From Paralithodes platypus (lineage: Eukaryota > Arthropoda > Malacostraca > Decapoda > Lithodidae): a stretch of DNA of 64,000 nucleotides. Below the pieces are notes generated by a model. It was not told the origin of the DNA, did not search any database, and saw only the letters and a program-made list of their open reading frames with translations. The translations under genes and the position numbers were made by a program. Where the stretch lies: positions 33,963,284-34,027,283 of the forward strand of contig CM064502.1 in the NCBI GenBank assembly GCA_032716605.1, read 5' to 3'. Shown one piece after another: positions 1 through 11,584 of the stretch (within the stretch, counting starts at the first letter, position 1; every line of letters begins with the position of its first letter).

Positions 1-3000
1 ACATCAGGGGTATCAGGAAAACCCTCTTTATATAACATACACATCCAACTTCACGACATTGCCCTACATCGCTATTCTCTATCCATAAAACTTCCCACTA
101 CATATCATACATGTAACACCATACACTTACCTAATAAATATGGCAAAACAATTGTTAAGAGCAAACTTGGTGGTCCCTCGGATATCCACCCCCGGAAGGG
201 TTGGGTCATTGACACAGGGCCCTCCCGGTCGTCATCATGCGACTGTGTCAAGAGCATTGCAACGTCCCAAAGCTGCTCGTCGGTGCAGCTTTTTCTTTAG
301 TAATATAAGGGGACTTCACTCTAACATCAATTCTGTACACCAATTTCTACAAGCAGAATCCCCTACTCTCCTTTTTTTGACAGAGACTCAAGTAACATCC
401 ACATCTGACACGTCTAGATATAATTTTTCAGGTTATCAACTGCTCCAAAATTTCAGACCTAAAGGAGGTGTATGTTGCTTCGCAAAATCTTAAATTGCCC
501 TGGAGGAGGTTACTAGTTTCAATTGTCCCTATTTTGATTATTCTATATACAAATTAATTTCTGCTGGTAAATTTAAATACATATGTTGCATCTACCGTTC
601 CCCAAATACTCCTCCAGAGCAAAGTCTTTTTGATTCTCTGTCCTCACAACTCAGTGTCCTCAACTTAAATGCTTCTTCTGAAATCACTGTGTTGGGTGAT
701 TTTAATGTCCATAATGTTGAATGGCTCACTCATTCAGCCTGGACTGATGATGCTGGTCTTGAATGTGAGCTATTTGCAGACTCATTTAATCTCACTCAAC
801 TAGTCAACCAACCCACCCGTATACCAGATAATCCTAATCATAATTCCCACCTACTGGACTTATTTTTAACAACCAATTCAGAAAATTATGATGTTACAGT
901 GAGGTCCCCGCTTGGATCTTCTGATCACTGTCTGATACAGGCCACCTGTCTATCACCTACCACACCTTCCCACTCTGAACCTGTTTTGGTGACTAAATGG
1001 CATTACGATAGGGCAGACTGGGAGGGTCTTCAAGGTTTCTTTATTGATATTCCCTGGACCTCTTTCTTTTCTAATGATGCACACTCCACCTTGAGCCACA
1101 TACAAGATTTTGTAAAAATTGGAATGGAAACTTTTATTCCTCATCAAAAGTACAGTAAAAGATCTAATTCACCTAAATGGTTTGACCATAATTGTGCTAG
1201 AGTAACTGAACAAAAAGCAATAGCCTACAATGCATACACAAGATCAAAAACACATGAAGCCTTTAATTACTTTAGAAACATCAGAAATCCTGCCAAAACT
1301 GTATTAAACCTAACTAAATCAAACTTTCTCCACAAGCAGGCAAATAAACTTCTAAATAATCCAAATGATAACAAAATATTTTGGTCTACTCTTAACTCAT
1401 TCAAATCCAACTTCACTACTGCTTCATCCATTCCACCATTAAAATCTCCGACTGGCAATCTTGTAAGTGACCCACGAGGTAAAGCAAACCTTCTTGCGGA
1501 TATTTTCTGCACCAACTCAACCTTAGATGAAATAAATCAAGATGTTCCTGTACTTAATTTTAATTTTCCTGAAATTCCCTCACTTAAGATCCACACCAGA
1601 CATGTCAAAACTATTTTGCAGAATCTCTCAGTAGATAAGGCTCCTGGTCCAGATGAAATTCCTCCAATAGTACTTAAGAATTGCTCCTTGGTACTCGCTC
1701 CTGTATTGGCAAAAATTTTCCGTCTGTGTACTCATACCTCATGCTTCCCAGTACCCTGGAAAGAAGCAAACATCCATCCAGTTCCTAAAAAAGGTGCCTC
1801 TTCAGATCCATCAAACTACAGACCAATAGCTATAACTTCCACTCTTGGTAAAGTCTTTGAAATTATATTAAATAATCACATAATTAAGCATCTTGAGAAT
1901 AATAAATTAATCAGTGATAGGCAATATGGTTTTAGACGATGTCGATCAACTGCAGACATTCTTTGCCTTCTTAAACATCAAATCAACCAAGCTACAGACC
2001 AACATGGTGAAACACATACAATAGCACTGGATATATCAAAGGCATTTGATAGAGTCTGGCATCAATCCTTATCGTCGAAGATGTCACACTACGGCCTTGC
2101 ATCATTAGTTCCACTAATTTCTTCTTATCTTCATAACAGAAAAATACGTGTAATGGTAGATGGCCTTTATTCTCAATTTCACTCAATAAATGTTGGTGTT
2201 CCCCAGGGATCAGTTTTGGCCCCAACTCTGTTCCTCATTCATATCAATGATCTCATATCTACCACTCATAATCCATTACATTCCTACGCAGATGACTCAA
2301 CACTCCACAGTTCCTTCACATTTACCAATTCTTTCACCCAACCCGATCTTATAAATTCAAAAATAAACACTGCAATTTCTCTGAACCAGGACCTTTCTAG
2401 AATTAATGAATGTGGACAAAAGAATCTAGTTTCCTTTAATGCACAGACAACCAAGTACATTCAATTTTCTAACCGGCAGAATCTCACTGACTCCCATATA
2501 TTTGTTAATGATGTAAATATTCCCACTTCCCCTAGTATTGACATTCTTGGTGTAATATTAACTACTAACTTGAGCTGGACACATTATGTTAGAAGCATTG
2601 CTAAGAATGCCTCTAAAAAACTGGGACTCCTGTACAGAGTTCGAGAATTCTTCACTGACGAGCAGTTGGCCGTAATATATAAAAGTCATGTGCGTTCTCA
2701 GATGAATTACTGTTCACCTCTGTGGGGTGGAAGTGGAGTGGTTGCATTGAGGCAGTTGGACAAAATTCAAAATAAAGCTATTAGATAAATCAATAACCCT
2801 GCAATCACACAGGACCTTCCTACATTATCCATACGAAGAAACGTTGCATCCCTTGCATTATTCTACAGGTATTTTCACAGCAATTGTTCCGAGGAACTTG
2901 CTTCCAATGTGCCGCCTCTCCACATCTTTCCCCGTAGAACTAGGGCAGCTGAGAGTGCCCATGAATTTACACTTTTTCCTCCACAATGCAGAACTTCTGC

Positions 3001-3300
3001 TTATCAGAATTCATTTATCCCCAGAGCTACTACTCTTTGGAATTCACTTCCCTCGAATTGCTTTCCACAAACTTACAACCTACAAATGTTTAAATCCAGT
3101 TGTTACAAACATTTTATGAATGGAGGATGCCTTTAGGCACATGGACCTTTTTGTTTTATTTGTGTTTTTCCTTCCTCCGTTCATTCTCTCTTAAAAAACA
3201 AAAAAATATATGCCCCAACTGGTGGTTAGAAGATGGACTGATTCTGATAAAAAAAATATTGAATAAATTTGATGATAATGTACTTTATATACTTATTTTA
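1..3300 (+). mobile_element. Non-LTR retrotransposon, Jockey/CR1-type, copy 1
   Basis: The stretch holds one endonuclease plus reverse transcriptase reading frame (140-3136) followed by an A-rich, stop-rich 3' tail (about 3137-3300). The clade is inferred from domain order (APE-type endonuclease then RT, no RNase H) and from the C-terminal tail ending in a short conserved block before the stop. The 5' limit is not visible; bases 1-139 look like leader sequence and have an in-frame stop at 86-88. The 3' limit is taken as the TTAA where the next element (family C) starts. Confidence 0.75.
140..3136 (+). pseudogene. LINE ORF2: APE endonuclease + reverse transcriptase, two nonsense codons
   Basis: The protein would nick target DNA and prime cDNA synthesis from the nick. 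Visible endonuclease motifs are NIRGL, LTETQ, GDFNVHNVEW (from codon 692) and SDH (about 920-930). RT motifs follow in order: NYRPIAITS, ALDISKAFDRVWH (catalytic Asp), [13 protein letters not shown] and YADDS at about 2285. The same frame is open from 140 to 3136 except for TAA at 491-493 and TAA at 2786-2788. Endonuclease sequence continues through 494-688 (for example IYRSPN), and the C-terminal LINE tail (NSLPSNCFPQTYNLQMFK) continues after the second stop. No indel is needed, so decay is by point mutation only. Start at ATG 140 is provisional because the true ORF2 start is unknown. Confidence 0.85.
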
Positions 3301-3405
3301 TATATTAACCCCTGCTGTACCGGCGATGTTTTCCTATACATTTCATTCTAGCTATATTCAGACGATTTGGTGCAGTTTAAGAAGTATCTGTGATACTAAA
3401 ATTGG

Positions 3406-3795
3406 TTAAGGGGACCATGGCCGGTTTTCTGGACCACTTTCCCCCTCATGTTTAGCTCCATTAGTTTACAGATGTTAAGATGTTTGCCCCATTAGTTAGT
3501 CGATTTTAACACCTTTCATCCCATTGTGTTGTCAATTTCAAGACCTTTCGTGCCATTTAGGTGTCGATTATTTGCTAGCGAGCGATAGCGAGCCTGCATT
3601 TTAAGAAAAATTTCCCGGCCAGAGGCCGGTTCGGCCTTTGGCCGGGAAATTTGTCTACCGAAAAATGTACAAATTTATCTTGAAGGTGGGTCTAGGGGGT
3701 GTTTTTCTTAGCTTGATGGAGGTCTAGGGAGGAAACTAAAAAAATATATGAATACATAAATTAATAGATCAAACAAAGGGCCAGCCTCCCCTTAA
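3406..3795 (+). mobile_element. Family A TTAA element, copy A1
   Basis: A 390-bp non-autonomous element bounded by TTAA on both sides (3406-3409, 3792-3795). Family A consensus termini read TTAAGGGGAGGCAGACCG and its inverse; this copy is diverged at both ends. The left half holds the shared core GGCGAGCGATAGCGAGCC at about 3578, a central GGCC-rich hairpin and CGAAAAATGTACAAATTTA. The right half holds two GGTCTAGGG-type blocks. No ORF is supported. TTAA duplication is the hallmark of piggyBac-superfamily insertion. Confidence 0.8.
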
Positions 3796-3860
3796 GCGAG
3801 ATAGTTCGAAAGCTGTTAATAGTGGTGAGAGTGTTCGCCTTGCAAGCGTGGAGGCCATTT
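3796..3860 (+). other. 65-bp spacer with tRNA-like segment
   Basis: Between the head-to-head A1 and A2 copies lies TAGTGGTGAGAGTG followed by an anticodon-arm-like stretch GCCTTGCAAGCGTGGAGGCC. This resembles the D-arm to anticodon part of a tRNA(Ala)-type molecule. There is no box B and no acceptor stem, so it is at most a SINE head fragment used as an insertion site. Confidence 0.25.
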
Positions 3861-4262
3861 GTAAGGGGAGATTGACCGTTTGTTTGGTCTGTTAATTATG
3901 TATTCATATTTATTTTTAGTTTCCTCCCTAGACCTCCATCAAGCTAAGAAAAACACCCCCTAGACCCACCTTCAAGATAAATTTGTACATTTTTCGGTAG
4001 AAAAATGTCCCAGCCGATTCCTCTTAAAATTGCAGGCTTGCTATCGCTCGCCACGTAATCGACACGTAATAATCGACACGTAATATTCGACACGTAATAA
4101 TCGACACGTAAATGGCACGAAAGGTCTTAAAATTGACAACACAATGGGACGAAAGGTGTTAAAATCGCCAAACTAATGGGCCGAACGTCTTATAATTTCA
4201 AAACTAGTGGGGGTAAACATTAGGGAGAAGGGGGTCCAGAAAAACGGTCTGCCTCCCCTTAA
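3861..4262 (-). mobile_element. Family A TTAA element, copy A2 (inverted to A1)
   Basis: The same family as A1 in opposite orientation. The right terminus is well preserved (AAACGGTCTGCCTCCCCTTAA, read across 4242-4262). The left TTAA has decayed to GTAA at 3861-3864. A small internal expansion of a CGACACGTAATAAT-type unit, about four copies, lies at about 4053-4110. A1 and A2 together form a roughly 860-bp inverted pair. Confidence 0.8.
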
Positions 4263-4374
4263 AGGATTACTACATGTTTTCCAAAAAAACATTTTGTACC
4301 CCATTATCTTGTTCAGTGCCGGTGCCGTTATATATATACATTATTCTGGCTACCATTAGGATATCTTATTCAAC

Positions 4375-4739
4375 TTAAGGGGGGATGGGCAGGTTTTGTG
4401 GACCACTTTCTCCCTCATGTTTAGTCCCATTAGTTCTCAGATGTTAAGGTGTTTGACCCATTATTTAGTCGATTTAAGACCTTTAGCCCCAGTTCTTCAT
4501 CAATATTTAGAGCTTTCGTGCTATTTAGGTGTCGATGTTTTCCCTGGCGATAGTGAGCCTGTAATGTTGGAAGAACCGGCCTTTGGCCGGGAAATTTTTA
4601 TACCAAAGAATTTACAAATTAATCTAGAAGGGGGATCTAATGGATGTCTTTTATAAATTTGATGAAGGTCTAGGGAGGAAACTAGAAAAATAACGAATAC
4701 ATGCAAAAATCGCCCAAAAAGTGAACCATCTACCCTTAA
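4375..4739 (+). mobile_element. Family A TTAA element, copy A3 (diverged)
   Basis: TTAA at 4375-4378 and 4736-4739 bracket a 365-bp diverged family A copy. It keeps the GGCCTTTGGCCGGGAAA centre at about 4578 and the GAAGGTCTAGGGAGGAAACTA block at about 4663. It sits between a left-half-like and a right-half segment of family C. Confidence 0.75.
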
Positions 4740-4881
4740 TAAGGCCCTCCGGCAAAAATCAGGTTTCGATCTATTTCAGTTACCCCTTTGTGCTACCACC
4801 GACCCTTCTTAATCTGCACAAGGTCGTCTAAATATAGCTAGAGTAATATAAATATGACATCGCCGATACAGAAGTGGTTAT

Positions 4882-5044
4882 TGGCCAATATCCTAGCGTC
4901 AGCACTGCTTATCTGAACGAATCAGCAGTCCTATTACAAGCAAAATTACTAAAAACATTACCCAAATTGAATTTTACCGAATATTGGTTACTATATTTTT
5001 GACGATGTTGTTAGGTAACCAGAAAAAATCTTTACATAAATTAA
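4882..5044. other. Unassigned sequence before the minisatellite
   Basis: About 160 bp of AT-rich sequence with no supported gene or repeat. Confidence 0.4.
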
Positions 5045-7341
5045 TACTACACCTCAACAATCATCACCTCAAGTTGTCCCTACACCTTAACAATCATCAC
5101 CTCAAGTTGTCCCTACACCTTAACAATCATCACTACAAGTTGTCCCTACACCTTAACAATCATCACTACAAGTTGTCCCTACACCTTAACAATCATCACC
5201 TCAAGTTGTCCCTACACCTTAACAATCATCACTACAAGTTGTCCCTACACCTTAACAATCATCGCTACAAGTTGTCCCTACACCTTAACAATCATCACCT
5301 CAAGTTGTCCCTACACCTCAACAATCATCACTACAAGTTGTCCCTACACCTTAACAATCATCACTACAAGTTGTCCCTACACCTTAACAATCATCACTAC
5401 AAGTTGTCCCTACACCTTAACAATCATCACTACAAGTTGTCCCTACACCTTAACAATCATCACTACAAGTTGTCCCTACACCTTAACAATCATCACTACA
5501 AGTTGTCCCTACACCTTAACAATCATCACTACAAGTTGTCCCTACGCCTTAACAATCATCACTACAAGTTGTCCCTACACCTTAACAATCATCACTACAA
5601 GTTGTCTCTACACCTTAACAATCATCACTACAAGTTGTCCCTACACCTTAACAATCATCACTACAAGTTGTCCCTACACCTTAACAATCATCACTTCAAG
5701 TTGTCCCTACACCTAAACAATCATCACTACAAGTTGTCAATACACCTTAACAATCATCACTACAAGTTGTCCCTACACCTTAACAATCATCACTTCAAGT
5801 TGTCCCTACACGTTAACAATCATCACCTTATGTTGTCCCTACACCTTAACAATCATCACTACAAGTTGTCCCTACACCTTAACAATCATCACAACAAGTT
5901 GTCCCTACAACTTAACAATCATCACTACAAGTTGTCCCTACAACGTTAACAATCATCACCTTATGTTATCCCTACACCTTAACAATCATCACTACAAGTT
6001 GTCCCTACAACTTAACAATCATCACTACAAGTTGTCCCTACACGTTAACAATCATCACCTTATGTTATCCCTACAACTTAACAATGATCACAACAAGTTG
6101 TCCCTACAAATTAACAATCATCACTACAAGTTGTCCCTACACGTTAACAATCATCACCTTATGTTGTCCCTACACCTTAACAATCATCACTACAAGTTGT
6201 CCCTACACCTTAACAATCATCACAACAAGTTGTCCCTACACCTTAACAATCATCACTACAAGTTGTCCCTACACGTTAACAATCATCACCTTATGTTGTC
6301 CCTACACCTTAACAATCATCACTACAAGTTGTCCCTACACCTTAACAATCGTCACAACAAGTTGTCCCTACACCTTAACAATCATCACTACAAGTTGTCC
6401 CTACACCTTAACAATCATCACAACAAGTTGTCCCTACACCTTAACAATCATCACAACAAGTTGTCCCTACAACTTAACAATCATCACTACAAGTTGTCCC
6501 TACGCCTTAACAATCATCACTACAAGTTGTCTCTACACCTTAACAATCATCACAACAAGTTGTCCCTACACCTTAACAAGCATCACTACAAGTTGTCCCT
6601 ACACCTTAACAATCATCACTACAAGTTGTCCCTACACCTTAACAATCATCACTACAAGTTGTCCCTACACCTTAACAATCATCACAACAAGTTGTCCCTA
6701 CACCTTAACAATCATCACTACAAGTTGTCCCTACACCTTAACAATCATCACTACAAGTTGTCTCTACACCTTAACAATCATCACTACAAGTTGTCCCTAC
6801 ACCTTAACAATCATCACTACAAGTTGTCCCTACACCTTAACAATCATCACAACAAGTTGTCCCTACACCTTAACAATCATCACTACAAGTTGTCCCTACA
6901 CCTTAACAATCATCACTACAAGTTGTCCCTACACCTTATCAATCATCACTACAAGTTATCCCTACACCTTAAAAATCATCACAACAAGTTGTCCCTACAC
7001 CTTAACAATCATCACTACAAGTTGTCCCTACACTTTAACAATCATCGCTACAAGTTGTCCCTACACCTTAACAATCATCACTACAAGTTGTCCCTACACC
7101 TTAACAATCATCACAACAAGTTGTCCCTACACCTTAACAATCATCACTACAAGGTGTCCCTACACCTTAACAATCATCACTACAAGTTGTCCCTACACCT
7201 TAACAATCATCACAACAAGTTGTCCCTACACCTTAACAATCATCACTACAAGTTGTCCCTACACCTTAACAATCATCACAACAAGTTGTCCCTACAACTT
7301 AACAATCATCACTACAAGTTGTCCCTACAACGTTAACAATC
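5045..7341 (+). repeat. 33-bp minisatellite, block 1
   Basis: About 69 head-to-tail units of a 33-bp monomer (CCTTAACAATCATCACTACA plus AGTTGTCCCTACA). Variants include CGTTAACAATCATCACCTTATG, CACAACAAG and CAACTTAAC types. As 33 is a multiple of three and the monomer has no stop in two frames, long repetitive open frames arise on the plus strand (LHLNNHHYKLS and CPYTLTIITTS periods). I treat these as by-products: there is no initiating context, splice signal or non-repetitive domain. Confidence 0.97.
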
Positions 7342-7475
7342 ATCTATCTATCTATCTATTGCCTGACGCCGCGATCCCCGAAGGGGTGGCCACGAACGAA
7401 CCGCCCCCATGCACCTCTGTCACCCAAGTTGTCCCCCAACCCTAACAATCATCACTACATGTAGTTCCTCACTCG
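7342..7475 (-). mobile_element. RTE-type 3' terminal fragment inside the minisatellite
   Basis: A CTAT simple repeat is followed by GACGCCGCGATCCCCGAAGG and GGTGGCCACGAACGAACCGC. The same block forms the 3' terminus of the RTE fragment at 19600-20321 (minus) and of the plus-strand tail at 34083. Its 3' simple-repeat tail is (TATC)n in this orientation. The remaining 7430-7475 is degenerate minisatellite. Confidence 0.65.
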
Positions 7476-9686
7476 TTAACAATCATCACCTTATGTTATC
7501 CCTACACCTTAACAATCATCACTACAAGTTGTCCCTACAACTTAACAATCATCACTACAAGTTGTCCCTACACGTTAACAATCATCACCTTATGTTATCC
7601 CTACACCTTAACAATGATCACAACAAGTTGTCCCTACAAATTAACAATCATCACTACAAGTTGTCCCTACACGTTAACAATCATCACCTCATGTTGTCCC
7701 TACACCTTAACAATCATCACTACAAGTTGTCCCTACACCTTAACAATCATCACAACAAGTTGTCCCTACACCTTAACAATCATCACTACAAGTTGTCCCT
7801 ACATGATAACAATCATCACCTTATGTTGTCCCTACACCTTAACAATCATCACTACAAGTTGTCCCTACACCTTAACAATCATCACAACAAGTTGTCCCTA
7901 CACCTTAACAATCATCACTACAAGTTGTCCCTACACCTTACCAATCATCACAACAAGTTGTCCCTACACCTTAACAATCATCACAACAAGTTGTCCCTAC
8001 AACTTAACAATCATCACTACAAGTTGTCCCTACGCCTTAACAATCATCACTACAAGTTGTCTCTACACCTTAACAATCATCACAACAAGTTGTCCCTACA
8101 CCTTAAGAAGCATCACTACAAGTTGTCCCTACACCTTAACAATCATCACTACAAGTTGTCACTACACCTTAACAATCATCACTACAAGTTGTCCCTACAC
8201 CTTAACAATCATCACAACAAGTTGTCCCTACACCTTAACAATCATCACTACAAGTTGTCCCTACACCTTAACAATCATCACTACAAGTTGTCTCTACACC
8301 TTAACAATCATCACTACAAGTTGTCCCTACACCTTAACAATCATCACTACAAGTTGTCCCTACACCTTATCAATCATCACTACAAGTTATCCCTACACCT
8401 TAAAAATCATCACAACAAGTTGTCCCTACACCTTAACAATCATCACTACAAGTTGTCCCTACACTTTAACAATCATCGCTACAAGTTGTCCCTACACCTT
8501 AACAATCATCACTACAAGTTGTCCCTACACCTTAACAATCATCACAACAAGTTGTCCCTACACCTTAACAATCATCACTACAAGTTGTCCCTACACCTTA
8601 ACAATCATCACTACAAGTTGTCCCTACACCTTAACAATCATCACAACAAGTTGTCCCTACACCTTAACAATCATCACTACAAGTTGTCCCTACACCTTAA
8701 CAATCATCACTACAAGTTGTCCCTACACCTTAACAATCATCACAACAAGTTGTCCCTACACCTTAACAATCATCACTACAAGTTGTCCCTACACCTTAAC
8801 AATCATCACCTCATGTTGTCCCTACACCTTAACAATCATCACTACAAGTTGTCCCTACACCTTAACAATCATCACAACAAGTTGTCCCTACACCTTAACA
8901 ATCATCACTACAAGTTGTCCCTACACCTTAACAATCATCACAACAAGTTGTCCCTACACCTTAACAATCATCACAACAAGTTTTCCCTACAACTTAACAA
9001 TCATCACTACAAGTTGTCCCTACACCTTAACAATCATCACTACAAGTTGTCTCTCCACCTTAACAATCATCACTACAAGTTGTCCCTACACCTTAACAAT
9101 CATCACTACAAGTTGTCCCTACACCTTAACGATCATCACTACAAGTTGTCCCTACACCTTAACAATCATCACTTCAAGTTGTCCCTACACCTTAACAATC
9201 ATCACAACAAGTTGTCCCTACACCTTAACAATCATCACTACAAGTTGTCCCTACACCTTAACAATCATCACTACAAGTTGTCCCTACACCTTAACAATCA
9301 TCACTACAAGTTGTCCCTACACCTTAACAATCATCACTACAAGTTGTCCCTACACCTTAACAATCATCACCTCATGTTGTCCCTACACCTTAACAATCAT
9401 CACTACAAGTTGTCCCTACACCTTAACAATCATCACAACAAGTTGTCCCTACACCTTAACAATCGTCACAACAAATTGTCCCTACACCTTAACAATCATC
9501 ACTACAAGTTGTCCCTACACCTTAACAATCATCACAACAAGTTGTCCCTACACCTTAACAATCGTCACAACAAATTGTCCCTACACCTTAACAATCATCA
9601 CTACAAGTTGTCCCTACACGTTAACAATCATCACAACAAGTTGTCCCTACACCTTAACAATCATCACCTCATGTTGTCCCTACATC
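7476..9686 (+). repeat. 33-bp minisatellite, block 2 (duplicate of block 1 order)
   Basis: About 67 more monomers. Variant order repeats that of block 1: the rare AATGATCAC variant at about 6084 recurs at about 7614, and AAGCATCAC at about 6578 recurs at about 8108, both at offset 1530. The ACTTTAACAATCATCGCTAC variant at 7031 recurs at 8462, offset 1431. A 1.5-kb higher-order unit was therefore duplicated and then lost three monomers (99 bp) in one copy. Confidence 0.95.
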
Positions 9687-10080
9687 GTAAGGGAGCCCAC
9701 CTCGCTTTTGTTTCTCTTTCTCTCCCTCTCTCTTTGGCTTGTATCCATTCGGCTCTATTCAGCATACTGTTTTAAGACGTTTACCCCGATCCAGGTGTCA
9801 ATATTTTCCTGGCGAGCGGTTGCGAGCCAGTATATACAGTATATATATATATTTGTTTTGACAGCAAGCTAAATGTGTACATTTTTCGATAGAAAAATCT
9901 CTCCGGCGATGCCGGATTTCTCCATACAATGCTGGCTCGCTATCTCTCGCCAGGAAGAAATTGACACCTGGATGGGGATAAACATCTTAAAACAGCTGGC
10001 TGAATGGGGCCGAATGGACACAAGCCAGGGAAAAAGAGAAAAGGAGATAAAGATAAAAAATAAATCCGGTGACCCCCAAT
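9687..10080. mobile_element. Family B palindromic TTAA element, copy B1
   Basis: A fold-back element: each arm runs from the terminus through TGTATCCATTCGGC-type sequence, an AGACGTTTA...CAGGTGTC block and GGCGAGCG-type sequence to a CCGGCGATGCCGG centre. Terminal TTAA has decayed to GTAA on the left and is lost on the right. A short AT tract interrupts the left arm at 9831-9850. It abuts the end of the 33-bp array. Confidence 0.75.
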
Positions 10081-10199
10081 CATGGGCCAGAGCACCGCCA
10101 TTAACCAAACTAGGCCATCACCTCTATATCATGCCAACCATATTAGCTCGCAGCACACCCCGGGGCCATGACTGATAGATTCGGGGTCGCAGGGTTGCA

Positions 10200-10553
10200 T
10201 TAAGGGGAGGCAGACCGTTTTTCTCGACCTCCTTCTCCCTCATGTTTAGCCCCATTTGGTCTAGCTTATAAGACGCTCGGCCCATTAGTTTGGTGATTGT
10301 AACACCTTTCGCCCCATTTCGTTGTCAAATTTAAGATTTGTTGATGCCATTTAGGTGTCGAATATTTCCTGGCGAGCGATAGCGAGCCTGCAATTTTAAG
10401 AGGAACAATTTTCTACCGAAACATGTACAAATTTATCTTGAAGGGGGGTCTAGGGGGTGTTTTTCTAAGCTTGATGGAGGTCTAGGGAGGAAACTAAAAA
10501 AATGCATGAATAAATGAATTAATAGACCAAACAAACGGTCAGTCTCCCCTTAA
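10200..10553 (+). mobile_element. Family A TTAA element, copy A4
   Basis: The best-preserved plus-strand family A copy, with TTAAGGGGAGGCAGACCG at the left and ACGGTCAGTCTCCCCTTAA at the right. TTAA lies at 10200-10203 and 10550-10553. The core GGCGAGCGATAGCGAGCC starts at 10371. The GGCC-rich central hairpin is deleted in this copy. Confidence 0.88.
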
Positions 10554-10641
10554 GGGGGTAGGGGCTAGTATTTGGTCTATCTATTTATTTATTCATTATT
10601 TGTATAGTGTCCTCACAAGAGCACCATCAAGCTTAAAAAAA

Positions 10642-10787
10642 ACAATACCTAGAGCCTCCTTAGAAACAATACCTAGAGCCTCCTTAGAAACAATACCTAG
10701 AGCCTCCTTAGAAACAATACCTAGAGCCTCCTTAGAAACAATACCTAGAGCCTCCTTAGAAACAATACCTAGAGCCTCCTTAGAAAT
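10642..10787 (+). repeat. 24-bp tandem repeat, 6 copies, inside A5
   Basis: Six near-identical 24-bp units (CAATACCTAGAGCCTCCTTA plus GAAA); CCTAGAGCC recurs at 10648, 10672, 10696, 10720, 10744 and 10768. The unit derives from the family A segment that reads CCCTAGACCCCC in other copies. The short open frame of IPRASLET repeats is a by-product. Confidence 0.95.
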
Positions 10788-10829
10788 AGTTTTGTAAACA
10801 TTTTGGTAGAAAGATTTCCCGGCCGAAGG

Positions 10830-10876
10830 CCGATTCTTCCTAAAACTACAGAGCCTGTAGTTTTAGGAAGAATCGG
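10830..10876. repeat. Perfect 21-bp hairpin in A5
   Basis: Arms 10830-10850 (starting CCGATTCTTCC) and 10856-10876 are exact reverse complements with a 5-base loop, GAGCC. It replaces the ordinary GGCC-rich centre of family A. Confidence 0.9.
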
Positions 10877-11341
10877 TCTTAGGCCGGGAAATCGCTCGCC
10901 AGGAAAAGATTGACCCCTAAATGGCACGAAAGACTCTAACATTGACAAAGACATGTACTGAAAGGTCTTAAAATCGCCCAACTAAGGGAATGAACGTTTT
11001 AAATTCTCAAGACTAATGGGGCTAAACTTGAGGGCTGAGGGGGTCCAGACAAAGCCAGCCTCTTACCAGTGGTAGAGGAGTCCAATAATATAAGACAGAC
11101 GGTCAGTAAATCAGCCCATGAAGGTTGACATACTGGCATGATGAAGGTATTGAGGGATAAGCCTTTACAACGGCATGTACCTCGTATAATACATTCTACT
11201 TTTCCTATTTTTCTGAAGAATGTAGAGAGGGGAGAAAGGGTGTTGGAGAGAGAGGAAGCTGTTGGAGTGGCTTTTTTATGTATGTTTAGTCTGTATACGT
11301 CGTCAGGATAAATAGACGCCAATGTGAAGGAAAGTGGGCCC

Positions 11342-11554
11342 TATAGTCTATTCGTTGTAAGTAGGCGAGAAACCAAGACCTCTATCATCTGTAACTCAAA
11401 AAGGGCTAGAGCAAATTGGCTGTACATTTCCACATCTATTCCTTGACCGACTCTTACCAAATGGTAGAAATATTAGCTCGATTACTCTAGTCGTTTTTGA
11501 GTTACAGAGGATAGAGGTCATGATTTCTCGCCTACTTACAGTGAATAGACTATA
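11342..11554. mobile_element. Family G palindromic MITE (TA), copy G1
   Basis: A 213-bp element with long inverted arms. The left starts TATAGTCTATTCGTTGTAAG and the right ends with its inverse, CAGTGAATAGACTATA. Four copies are present in the window. The TA at each end and arm length suit a Tc1/mariner-type MITE. No coding capacity. Confidence 0.85.
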
Positions 11555-11584
11555 GTAGTACGAGCAATGAGGAGTCCAGAGTTT

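Larger units (their letters stand above)
3305..4881 (+). mobile_element. Family C MITE (TTAA), split by family A insertions
   Basis: The left end at 3305 reads TTAACCCCTGCTGTACCGG and matches the left end of the intact family C copies at 51221, 51993 and 56614. A right half matching the same family (ending GATACAGAAGTGGTTA) lies at about 4755-4881. A second left-half-like segment, containing CAGTGCCGGTGCCG, lies at about 4310-4374. Elements A1, A2 and A3 lie between these halves, so one or two family C copies were host sites for later TTAA insertions. The final TTAA has become TTAT. Confidence 0.6.
10554..11068 (-). mobile_element. Family A TTAA element, copy A5, internally expanded
   Basis: An inverted family A copy directly abutting A4, so A4-A5 is a head-to-head pair sharing one junction TTAA. 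The right terminus is decayed (GCCAGCCTCTTACC). It contains a 24-bp tandem array and a 21-bp perfect hairpin, both listed separately. Confidence 0.7.

Noticed and set aside
3796..3860. tRNA(Ala) gene
   Set aside because: Only a D-arm to anticodon-arm-like stretch is present, without T arm or acceptor stem.
4984..9775. Very long open frames of LHLNNHHYKLS and CPYTLTIITTS repeats as proteins
   Set aside because: They are explained by a stop-free 33-bp tandem repeat; both frames are equally open, and there is no unique domain, start context or splice signal.
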